Assembly (NCBI RefSeq): GCF_000092925.1
Contig: NC_014217.1
Location: 2,418,001-2,482,000 of the forward strand
Reading direction: 5' to 3'
Length of the DNA stretch: 64,000 nt
Source: Ancylobacter novellus DSM 506
GTDB lineage: Bacteria > Pseudomonadota > Alphaproteobacteria > Rhizobiales > Xanthobacteraceae
The translations under genes and the position numbers were made by a program. Shown piece by piece: positions 29,553 to 38,157 of the stretch (position 1 is its first letter; each line of letters opens with the position of its first letter). The notes below the pieces were generated by a model. It saw only the letters and a list, made by a program, of their open reading frames with translations. It was not told the origin of the DNA and ran no database searches.

Positions 29553-30428
29553 ATGCGAACTCCGCCGCTCCTCCTCGCCGCCGCCCTCTGCCTGACGACG
29601 CCCCTCCCCGTCTCGGCGCAGACGCTGGTCCCGCCGGCGAAGAACATGATCCCGGCCGCCTGTCCCTCGTCGAAGACGGTGGCCAAGCTCCCCTTCCCGC
29701 TCGCCCGCACCGCGGCGAAGCTGCGCGCCGGCGAGCCCGTCACCATCGTCGCCATCGGCTCCTCCTCGACCGCCGGGGCGGGGGCGACCTCGGCGGACGC
29801 GTCCTATCCCCGGCGGCTGCAGGCCATGCTGCGCGAGCGCTTCCCGGGGGCGCAGATCAGGGTCGTCAATCGCGGCATGAACGGGCAGGACGCGCCGGAG
29901 ATGCTGGCGCGCTTCGACAAGGACGTCGCCGCCGCGAAGCCGACGCTGGTGATCTGGCAGTCCGGGGTGAATGCGCTGTTCCGCACCGACGGGCTCGCCA
30001 CCACCGAGAAGCTGCTGCGCGAGGCCATCGCCCGCATACGCGCGCTCGACGCCGACCTCGTGCTGGTCGACCCGCAATACGCCCCGCGCGTGCTCGCCGA
30101 CGCCGACACAGGCCCGATGATCCGGCTGATCGACACCATCGCGCAGGAGGAGGGCATCGGCGTCTATCACCGCTTCGCGCTGATGCGCGACTGGCACGAG
30201 AGCGCCGGCATGGGCTTCGAGGACTTCCTGTGGAAGGACAGCTTCCACATGAACGACTGGGGCTACAACTGCTTCGCCCGCGACCTCGGCCGCGCCATGG
30301 CCGCCAATATCGAGGCGCAGCAGCGCTCGGCCGACGTCACGGTGAACCCGAAGACGCTGCCGGCCACCACGCCCGCCGCCGCCGCGGCCACCGCCGGCAC
30401 CTCGCTGGCGCCGACCGCGGTGCCGTAG
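29553..30428 (+). CDS. Periplasmic SGNH/GDSL hydrolase
   Basis: A 291-residue exported protein; the signal peptide ends at PVSAQT (about residue 22). All SGNH blocks are intact: block I VAIGSSSTAG (nucleophile S71), block II NRGMNGQDA, block III WQSGVNALF and block V DSFHMND with the DxxH pair. An Ala/Thr/Pro-rich tail ends the protein. It lies 11 bp after the degenerate SGNH gene. By analogy with SGNH proteins attached to membrane O-acyltransferases, it may transfer or remove acyl groups on a periplasmic or surface glycan. Confidence 0.88.
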   Translation: MRTPPLLLAAALCLTTPLPVSAQTLVPPAKNMIPAACPSSKTVAKLPFPLARTAAKLRAGEPVTIVAIGSSSTAGAGATSADASYPRRLQAMLRERFPGAQIRVVNRGMNGQDAPEMLARFDKDVAAAKPTLVIWQSGVNALFRTDGLATTEKLLREAIARIRALDADLVLVDPQYAPRVLADADTGPMIRLIDTIAQEEGIGVYHRFALMRDWHESAGMGFEDFLWKDSFHMNDWGYNCFARDLGRAMAANIEAQQRSADVTVNPKTLPATTPAAAAATAGTSLAPTAVP

Positions 30429-30455
30429 AGGCTTTTGCCGTCGCGACTGCGGAGC

Positions 30456-30471
30456 TCGCTCCTTGGAGCGA
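30456..30471. repeat. Perfect 7-bp hairpin after the SGNH operon
   Basis: TCGCTCC-TT-GGAGCGA lies 28 bp downstream of the last SGNH stop. No T run follows. It may be a 3'-end processing or Rho-associated structure. Confidence 0.35.
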
Positions 30472-30521
30472 CCTCATCCCGAGAGACTGCCCCGTCATTC
30501 GCGACCGGATGTCTAGAGGCT

Positions 30522-30619
30522 CGTCATGGCCGGGCTTGGCCCGGCCATCCACGCCTTTGGTTTGGTTCGGCGCACTTGGCAAAAGTCGTGGATCCCCGGA
30601 CCAAGCCCGGGGATGACGG
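30522..30619. repeat. REP-like family B element
   Basis: CGTCATGGCCGGGCTTGG at the left and CCAAGCCCGGGGATGACGG at the right. It lies between the convergent SGNH operon and O-methyltransferase gene and combines family B cores with family A-like ends. Confidence 0.78.
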
Positions 30620-30698
30620 TCCAAAGGCGGCACCCACCGCCCCCGAAGTGCCGCCATGAGTCAGGATGAGGGCGTGTTGGGCAGGAAGCGATCGGAGA

Positions 30699-31370
30699 TC
30701 ACCCCGTCACCAGCCCCACGGCGAAGCCGTCATAGCCCTTGGAGCCGACCGTCTGCACCGCCGTCGCGGTGACGCGGGGCTCGCGGGCGAACCAGTCATA
30801 GGTGCCGCGCACGCCCTGCACCCGCGCATCCGGGTGGGACGGATCGAGGATCGTGCCGTCGCGCACCACATTGTCGGCGACGATGACGGTGCCGGGCTGC
30901 GAGAATTTCAGGGCCCAGTCGAGGTAATGCGGGTTGTTCGGCTTGTCGGCGTCGATGAAGACGAGGTCGAACGGCCCCTCGCCTTCCGTCTCCAGCACCG
31001 CGAGGCTCTGCAGCGCCGGACCGACGCGGATGTCGACGATGTCCCCGAGCCCGGCGCGGGCGATGTTGGCGCGGGCGACCTCGGCATGATCAGGCTCATA
31101 TTCCAGCGTCACCAGCCGGCCGTCCGCCGGCAAAGCGCGGGCGAGCCAGATGGTGGAATAGCCGCCGAGCGTGCCGATCTCCAGGATGCGCCGGGCGCCG
31201 GCCATCTTCGCCAGCAGCATGAGCAGCTTGCCCTGGTTCGGCGCGACGTTGATCGCCGGCAGGCCGGCGGCGTCGCTCATCGTGAGCGCCGCCTCCAGCG
31301 CCCCGTCCGGGGGCACGAGGCGCTCGACGACATAGTCGTCGACCGCGGTCCAGAGCTGCTGATCGGTCAT
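30699..31370 (-). CDS. SAM-dependent O-methyltransferase (class I, CCoAOMT/COMT-like)
   Basis: A 223-residue Rossmann-fold enzyme of O-methyltransferase family 3. SAM motif I is ILEIGTLGGYSTIWLA near residue 63; the acidic loop is VTLEYEPDHAEVA near 88 and the metal-binding region is VFIDADKPN near 137 with ADNVVRDG near 165, both typical of divalent-metal-dependent catechol-type enzymes. The ATG at 31370 is preceded by AGAGGTGG. It follows the 94-residue gene by 36 bp of tandem repeat. The substrate is unknown. Confidence 0.9.
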   Translation of the reverse strand: MTDQQLWTAVDDYVVERLVPPDGALEAALTMSDAAGLPAINVAPNQGKLLMLLAKMAGARRILEIGTLGGYSTIWLARALPADGRLVTLEYEPDHAEVARANIARAGLGDIVDIRVGPALQSLAVLETEGEGPFDLVFIDADKPNNPHYLDWALKFSQPGTVIVADNVVRDGTILDPSHPDARVQGVRGTYDWFAREPRVTATAVQTVGSKGYDGFAVGLVTG

Positions 31371-31378
31371 TTCCACCT

Positions 31379-31418
31379 CTAATCGTCGCCGGTTAGTCGT
31401 CGCCGGTCAGTCGTCGCC
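31379..31418 (-). repeat. 14-bp tandem repeat placing TGA, TAA and TAG in three frames
   Basis: Read on the minus strand, GGCGACGACTGACC, GGCGACGACTAACC and GGCGACGATTAG follow each other. Each unit ends in a different stop codon, and because 14 is not a multiple of three the stops fall in all three frames. It forms the 3' end of the 94-residue gene and its last unit leads straight into the Shine-Dalgarno of the O-methyltransferase gene. Confidence 0.85.
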
Positions 31419-31691
31419 TTTGCCGGAGAAGGCACCGCCGAAGCGCTTGATCACCGCCTCGCGGGCGGCGAGCACGCGGCGCTCGTAATCCTCGGCCATC
31501 GGCTCGGTCAGCACGCTCTCCAGCCCGGCGAGCAGCGCCCACAGGGCCGGGATCTCCGCCTCGTCCTCGACATAGTCGATGAGCGCCTCGCCATCGGCGT
31601 CGTCCACCGTGCGGGAGAGGAACTCGAACAACACGACCGCCACCGAGCGGTCGATGACAAGGGTGATTTCGTCGTTCGCCGGTTCGGCCAT
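31407..31691 (-). CDS. Conserved hypothetical protein, 94 residues
   Basis: A 94-residue acidic, helical protein without membrane segments. It begins MAEPANDEITLVIDRSVAVVLFEFLSR and contains the acidic loop DYVEDEAEIPALWALLAGLESVL. I do not recognise a named domain; similar short proteins occur as hypotheticals in this order, as far as I recall. It lies upstream of the O-methyltransferase gene on the same strand and ends in an unusual tandem repeat that carries its TGA stop. Confidence 0.75.
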   Translation of the reverse strand: MAEPANDEITLVIDRSVAVVLFEFLSRTVDDADGEALIDYVEDEAEIPALWALLAGLESVLTEPMAEDYERRVLAAREAVIKRFGGAFSGKGDD

Positions 31692-31830
31692 GCGTCGTCC
31701 CCGTAGATGAGTGGTCTCAATCCTATCGATCCGTGACGGTTTGATTACAAGCGGGCTCCTGCCTTCGGCGGCGCTTGCTTTCGTGCGCGGGGCATGCTGT
31801 CGCTTGGCGCCAGCAGAGAGGGAGGATGCG

Positions 31831-32772
31831 ATGGCGGCGGCGGACGAACTGGTCACGGTGCGCGATTTCGTGCGCTACGCGGTGAGCCGCTTCAACGCGG
31901 CGGGCCTCGCCTTCGGCCACGGCACGACCGAGGCGCTCGACGAGGCGGCCTTCATCGTCCTGGAATCGCTGCACCTTCCCATCGACGACCTCTCGCCCTG
32001 GCTCGATGCGAAGCTGACCGGCGAGGAGCGCACGCGCCTTGCCGGGCTGATCGACGCCCGCTGCGAGACGCGCCAGCCGGCAGCCTATCTCCTGGGCCGC
32101 ACCTATATCCAGGGCGTGCCGTTCCGCTCGGACAAGCGGGCCATCGTGCCGCGCTCCTTTATCGGCGAATTGCTGGCGGCCGAGCTCGCGGGCGGCGATC
32201 CCTTCGCTCTGGTGCCCGAGCCGATGGCGATCACGCGGGTGCTGGACCTGTGCACCGGCTCCGGCTGCCTCGCCATCCTCGCAGCGATGATCTTCCCCAA
32301 TGCCGAGGTGGACGCGGTGGACCTCTCGCCCGACGCGCTGGCGCTCGCCGCCGAGAACGTGGCCGAGCACGAGATGGGAGACCGCGTGCGGCTCGTCGAG
32401 GGCGATCTCTTCGAGGCGCTGGCGGGGGAGGTCTACGACCTCATCATCACCAACCCGCCTTACGTCGACGCGCCGGCCATGGCGGCGCTGCCGGATGAAT
32501 ACCGCCACGAGCCGAGCCTCGCCTTCGACGGCGGGCCGGACGGCCTCGACATCGTCCGCCGCATCCTCACCGAGGCGCCCAAGCACCTCTCCGCGCAGGG
32601 CAGCCTGATCTGCGAGATCGGCACCGGCAAGGAGATACTGGAAGCCGAGTATCCCAACCTGCCCTTCCTCTGGCTCGACACCGAGGACAGCGAGGGCGAG
32701 GTGTTCTGGCTCTCCGCCAGCGACTTCGGCGGCGGCACCGATGTGCGGGTGATGACGCGCATGGCGCGGTGA
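31831..32772 (+). CDS. prmB: 50S ribosomal protein L3 glutamine methyltransferase
   Basis: A 313-residue SAM-dependent N5-glutamine methyltransferase. An N-terminal helical substrate domain (to about 105) is followed by the catalytic domain with VLDLCTGSGCLAILAA (motif I, near 135), VDAVDLSPDALALA and the diagnostic NPPYVDAPAM near 210. The longer N-terminus and FGHGTTEALDEA favour PrmB (acts on L3) over PrmC (acts on release factors). GGGAGG lies eight bases before the ATG at 31831. Confidence 0.9.
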   Translation: MAAADELVTVRDFVRYAVSRFNAAGLAFGHGTTEALDEAAFIVLESLHLPIDDLSPWLDAKLTGEERTRLAGLIDARCETRQPAAYLLGRTYIQGVPFRSDKRAIVPRSFIGELLAAELAGGDPFALVPEPMAITRVLDLCTGSGCLAILAAMIFPNAEVDAVDLSPDALALAAENVAEHEMGDRVRLVEGDLFEALAGEVYDLIITNPPYVDAPAMAALPDEYRHEPSLAFDGGPDGLDIVRRILTEAPKHLSAQGSLICEIGTGKEILEAEYPNLPFLWLDTEDSEGEVFWLSASDFGGGTDVRVMTRMAR

Positions 32773-32780
32773 TCACCCTT

Positions 32781-32872
32781 CGTCATCCCGGAACGGCCGC
32801 AGGCCGTATCCGGGATCGCAAGCAGAATGGAGTACGATCCCGGCTCTCCGCTACGCTTCGGCCGGGACGACG
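32781..32872. repeat. REP-like family A element
   Basis: CGTCATCCCGG to CCGGGACGACGG with internal inverted arms. It lies between the convergent prmB and transglycosylase genes and ends eight bases before the transglycosylase stop. Confidence 0.8.
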
Positions 32873-32880
32873 GCTTCCCC

Positions 32881-34119
32881 TCACCCGCCCCGCTTCATGT
32901 GCTCCAGCACCTCGCCGTCCGGCCAGCAGTCGAGCGTGAGGCCGTTCGCCTTCTGGTAGGCGCCCAACGCCGCCCTCGTCTTCATGCCGGCCTTGCCGTC
33001 GATCTTCTCGTTGTAGAAGCCCCGCTGGGTCAGCACCTTCTGCATGAATTCGAGGTCGCGCGTCTTCACCAGCGCGATGTCCCTCCATCCCTGCGCGAAG
33101 GGCCGGTCGTCCTCGATGCGGTCGGCGAGATGGCCGACATAGAGCACGTAGAGATCGGCGAAGTTGTAGGACTTCAGCACGAAGTAGTTGGCCAGGGTGA
33201 GGAAGGCCGGGCCGTGCGGGCCGGCCGGCATGATGATGGAGGCCGGGTCCTTCATCGCCGCGGGCGGCACGCGGCGGCCATCGGCGATCTTCACCCCGCG
33301 CTTGAGCCAGTCGCCGATGGTCAGCGTCACCGCGGGCTCGGCCTTGGTGCAGTCGAAATTCGCCGGAACCACGATCTCATAGGCCCAGCGCCTGCCGGCC
33401 TGCCAGCCTTCCTCGCGCAGCAGGCTGGCGGTGGCGGCGAGCGCCTCCGGCACCGAGGTCCAGATATTCGCCGTGCCATCGCCGTCGAGATCGACGCCGT
33501 ATTTGAGGTAGCCGGTGGGCATGAACTGGGTGAGGCCCATGGCGCCGGCCCATGAGCTCTTCATCTGCGGCCGCGTGACATGGCCCTCGTCGAGGATCTT
33601 CAGCGCGGCGAGGAATTCGGCGCGGAACTCGTCCTTGCGGCGACCGACATAGGCCTGCGTCGCCACCACGCGCAGCGCGTCGTAGTTGAGCTTGGCGCCG
33701 CCATAGGAGGTTTCGCGCGCCCAGATGGCGAGCAGCACCGGGCCGGGCACGCCGAACTGCCGCTCGATGGTCTTGAGCTCGGCGGCATATTGCCGGGCGA
33801 GAGTCCGGCCACGCGAAGCATAGTTGCCGATGGCCTTGTCGGAGAGATAGGCGGCCGGCGTCTGCACGAACTCCGCCTGCGCGCCCGGCTTCTGCGGCTT
33901 GCCGGGAATGGCGAGGTCGGGCAGCGAATAGTCGGGCTCCAGCCCGCGCGTCTCGCGCTCGAAGGTGGCGCGCGAAATCCCCATCGCCTGCGCCGCCGGC
34001 CATTGCGCGGCGAGCCAGCGGTCGAAGGCCGGGTCGGCCTCAGCCGGCATGGCGGTCAGGGCCAGCGCGAGAGCGGCGGCAAGGCGGAAGGCGAAGCGGC
34101 GCGGGGCGGACGAGGACAT
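32881..34119 (-). CDS. MltB-type lytic murein transglycosylase with C-terminal peptidoglycan-binding domain
   Basis: A 412-residue exported enzyme with a signal peptide of about 28 residues (ALALTAMPAEA). The SLT/MltB catalytic domain spans about 40-330: the catalytic Glu lies in IWARETSYGG (about residue 128) and MGLTQFMPTGYL is the family signature. A peptidoglycan-binding helical domain (LTQRGFYNEKIDGKAGMKTR) occupies the last 65 residues. No lipobox is visible, so it is probably soluble in the periplasm. It cleaves glycan strands to anhydromuropeptides. Confidence 0.93.
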   Translation of the reverse strand: MSSSAPRRFAFRLAAALALALTAMPAEADPAFDRWLAAQWPAAQAMGISRATFERETRGLEPDYSLPDLAIPGKPQKPGAQAEFVQTPAAYLSDKAIGNYASRGRTLARQYAAELKTIERQFGVPGPVLLAIWARETSYGGAKLNYDALRVVATQAYVGRRKDEFRAEFLAALKILDEGHVTRPQMKSSWAGAMGLTQFMPTGYLKYGVDLDGDGTANIWTSVPEALAATASLLREEGWQAGRRWAYEIVVPANFDCTKAEPAVTLTIGDWLKRGVKIADGRRVPPAAMKDPASIIMPAGPHGPAFLTLANYFVLKSYNFADLYVLYVGHLADRIEDDRPFAQGWRDIALVKTRDLEFMQKVLTQRGFYNEKIDGKAGMKTRAALGAYQKANGLTLDCWPDGEVLEHMKRGG

Positions 34120-34239
34120 GAGGTCGAGATAACCAAAATCGAGCGCGCGTGTGAACCGCGCAGAAAAACAGGAGGCCCCTGTCGGGACGGCGCCGGCGCG
34201 TTCGTCCTTGGGAGGCAACCCCGTGGAGGAACCGGCGAC

Positions 34240-34725
34240 ATGGCCATCCAGCAGAAGATCACGCCCTATCTGTGGTTCGACGGCACGGCCGAGGAGGCCG
34301 CGAAGTTCTACGTCTCGATCTTTCCCAATTCCCGCATCGTCGCGGTCTCCAATTATCCCGAAGCCGGCCCGGGCGATCCCGGCTCGGTGATGGTGGTGGT
34401 CTTCGAGCTGGAGGGGCAGACCTTCGGCGCCATCAATGGCGGCACGATGTTCACGCTCAGCGAGGCAACGTCGTTCCTGATCGACTGCACGACGCAGGCG
34501 GAGATCGACCATTACTGGTCGCGCCTCCTGGAAGGCGGCGGTACCGAGCAACCCTGCGGCTGGCTGAAGGACCGCTACGGCATGTCCTGGCAGGTCAACT
34601 CGCAGAGGCTGGTGGAGAAGGTCCACACCTCCGGCGACACCGCCGCCATCGCGCGGGTGATGGCGGCGATGATGGAGATGGGGAAGATCGACCTCGGGGC
34701 GCTGGAGCGGGCGTATGAGGGGTGA
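34240..34725 (+). CDS. VOC-family protein (PhnB/COG3865-like)
   Basis: A 161-residue protein of the glyoxalase/bleomycin-resistance (VOC) superfamily. Characteristic parts are ITPYLWFDGTAEEAAKFYVSIF at the N-terminus and CGWLKDRYGMSWQV towards the C-terminus. Such proteins were once annotated as 3-demethylubiquinone methyltransferase-like, but enzymatic proof is lacking. It is divergent from the transglycosylase gene with 120 bp between. GGAGG lies about nine bases before the ATG. Confidence 0.88.
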   Translation: MAIQQKITPYLWFDGTAEEAAKFYVSIFPNSRIVAVSNYPEAGPGDPGSVMVVVFELEGQTFGAINGGTMFTLSEATSFLIDCTTQAEIDHYWSRLLEGGGTEQPCGWLKDRYGMSWQVNSQRLVEKVHTSGDTAAIARVMAAMMEMGKIDLGALERAYEG

Positions 34726-34816
34726 TGGGCTTCGGGATCGAAGGCGGGCGGCGTGAGCGCCCGCCTCGCGGTCAGCATAGAGCTTCCCAGCCCCTCCGCC
34801 GACGCGCGGCTTGGCC

Positions 34817-34848
34817 CTGGGTGGCCGGGTCAAGCCCGGCCATGAGGG
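34817..34848. repeat. Half of a family B REP-like element
   Basis: CTGGGTGGCCGGGTCAAGCC through CATGAGGG, a single arm between the convergent VOC and ettA genes. Confidence 0.7.
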
Positions 34849-34886
34849 AGAGGAAAGCCGCAGCAAATGCGAAGGCGGCCTCCCCC

Positions 34887-36542
<1,656 letters not shown>

Positions 36543-36655
36543 GTGCCAAAAGCCTCTGCGCGCTCGCGCGATGGGCGAAGCCGGATGTGGGCGGGTCGGG
36601 GTTGGCCGCTATGTAACCTTCGCATCCGCGAGGGGCAAGGGCTGGCGCGGGTCGC

Positions 36656-37165
36656 CTAGCCCGCCGCCGGCACGAGAAAGCTGCGTATCTGCGCCTCCGC
36701 CGCCGGGAATCTCGCCGCCAGTGCCTCCATGTCGCCGAGTTCGACATCCTGCGGCTCGACGCCGGGCCATTCCGTGCTGGCGCCGAGGAACCACCGCCCG
36801 CCGGGCACGAGCCGGGCGGTGTGGAAGGTGCCGCCGGGAATGAAGAGCTGCACGAGCTGGCCGGCGGCGAGGTCCGGGCCCACCACGACGCGCTCGGTGG
36901 AACCGTCCTCGCGCAGCAGCAGCACCTCCAGCGGGTCGCCGAGGTAATAGTGATAGAGCTGGTCGTTGCGGATGCGGTGGAGCTGCACCGGCGCCTGCGG
37001 CGTCACCAGGAAATACAGCGCCGAGCCCATAGGCCGCCCGGTCTCGAATGGCGCGGCCAATCCGCCCGGCGTGATGCGCTCGCCGGCGACATAGGTCAGG
37101 CGCACATAGCCGCAGGTCGCGCCGGGCGCGAGGTCGAGCAGCGCAATCACCTCATCGGCGGTCAT
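36656..37165 (-). CDS. DUF985 cupin family protein
   Basis: A 169-residue cupin_5 (DUF985) protein. The family segments are MTADEVIALLDL, SALYFLVTPQAPVQLHRI, YHYYLGDPLEVLLL, QLFIPGGTFHTARL and WFLGASTEWPGVE. The cupin barrel is expected to be sugar- or metal-binding, but the function is not known. The ATG at 37165 with AAGGA upstream is preferred over a TTG six bases earlier. It is divergent from the trehalose operon. Confidence 0.88.
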   Translation of the reverse strand: MTADEVIALLDLAPGATCGYVRLTYVAGERITPGGLAAPFETGRPMGSALYFLVTPQAPVQLHRIRNDQLYHYYLGDPLEVLLLREDGSTERVVVGPDLAAGQLVQLFIPGGTFHTARLVPGGRWFLGASTEWPGVEPQDVELGDMEALAARFPAAEAQIRSFLVPAAG

Positions 37166-37266
37166 TCGCAATCCTTTCCGGGAGCCCGGAGGATGCTACC
37201 GCGCCCCGTGTCCGAACGCACGCCGGGAGACCGGCAAATGCGCCGCCACTTTACTTTTCCGGTACT

Positions 37267-37291
37267 GGAACGCCGCCGCCGAACGCGCGTT
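37267..37291 (+). promoter_or_regulatory. EcfG-type (general stress response) promoter for otsB-GH15-otsA
   Basis: GGAAC at 37267-37271 and CGTT at 37288-37291 with a 16-bp spacer, an exact consensus match. Trehalose synthesis genes are recurrent EcfG targets in alphaproteobacteria. The leader to the chosen otsB ATG is about 115 bases. Confidence 0.72.
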
Positions 37292-37324
37292 AACGCCGTG
37301 CTGCGTGGCGACCGCCAGCAGGCG

Positions 37325-37348
37325 GCAGGAGACCTCATTACCTCCTGC
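37325..37348 (+). promoter_or_regulatory. Hairpin in the otsB leader
   Basis: GCAGGAG and CTCCTGC are perfect 7-bp arms with a 10-base loop, lying inside the transcript predicted from the EcfG promoter. It contains an AGGAG sequence in the stem. The role is unknown. Confidence 0.35.
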
Positions 37349-37410
37349 ATCGACGATCGGGCTTGTATAGGGGCAGGATGGCGAGAGCACGAACCGCACC
37401 AGGATACGGC

Positions 37411-38157
37411 ATGCATCCTCTCCCCGAGCCCGACTGGGCGCTCTTTCTCGATATCGACGGCACGCTGATCGAGCATGCCGACCACCCGGAAGGGGTGACG
37501 ATTCCCGACTATCTGCCGGACCTGCTCACCAACCTGCAAGTGGTGCTGGGCGGGGCGGTGGCGCTGGTGTCGGGCCGCACCATCGACTGGATGGACAAGC
37601 GTTTCGCCCCCGCCCGGCTCCCGGCCTCCGGCCAGCACGGGGCGGAGATCCGCCTTGCCCCGGACACGCCCTCGGTGCCGATTCCCGAGCCGAAATGGCG
37701 CAAGCCGCTGGAGAAGGCGCTCGACGAGGTGCTCACCACCTGGCCCGGCGTGTTCGTCGAGCACAAGCCGCTGTCGCTGGCGGTGCATTTCCGCGCCGTG
37801 CCGCAGTTCGGCGACGTCATCATGGACAGGGTGATCGAGCTCGGCACCGGGCTGAACGACGGCGTCGAGTTCCTCAAGGGCCGCTTCGTCATCGAGGTGC
37901 GCCAGGGCGGACGCGACAAGGGCACGGCGGTCGAGCAGTTCATGAACACGGCGCTGTTCACCGGGCGGCGGCCGGTGTTCCTCGGCGACGACGTCACCGA
38001 CGAGGACGGCTTCCGCGCCGTCCGCGCGGCCGGCGGCCTCGCCGTCGCGGTGGGACCGCGCCCGACCCAGCAGGCCGACTACCGCCTCGCGACGCCCATG
38101 GAGGTGCGCGACTGGCTCGGCACGATTCCCGAAGCACTGGAGCGCGTCGCCCCGTGA
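37411..38157 (+). CDS. otsB: Trehalose-6-phosphate phosphatase
   Basis: A 248-residue HAD-superfamily phosphatase. Motif I FLDIDGTLIE holds the nucleophile Asp, SGRTIDWMD is the second motif and FLGDDVTDEDGF the metal-binding third motif; GQHGAEIR and FVEHKPLSLAVHFR are OtsB-specific. The ATG at 37411 has AGGA six bases upstream; an ATG at 37378 would add eleven residues. Its stop overlaps the GTG of the GH15 gene, giving a tightly coupled otsB-GH15-otsA unit. Confidence 0.93.
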   Translation: MHPLPEPDWALFLDIDGTLIEHADHPEGVTIPDYLPDLLTNLQVVLGGAVALVSGRTIDWMDKRFAPARLPASGQHGAEIRLAPDTPSVPIPEPKWRKPLEKALDEVLTTWPGVFVEHKPLSLAVHFRAVPQFGDVIMDRVIELGTGLNDGVEFLKGRFVIEVRQGGRDKGTAVEQFMNTALFTGRRPVFLGDDVTDEDGFRAVRAAGGLAVAVGPRPTQQADYRLATPMEVRDWLGTIPEALERVAP

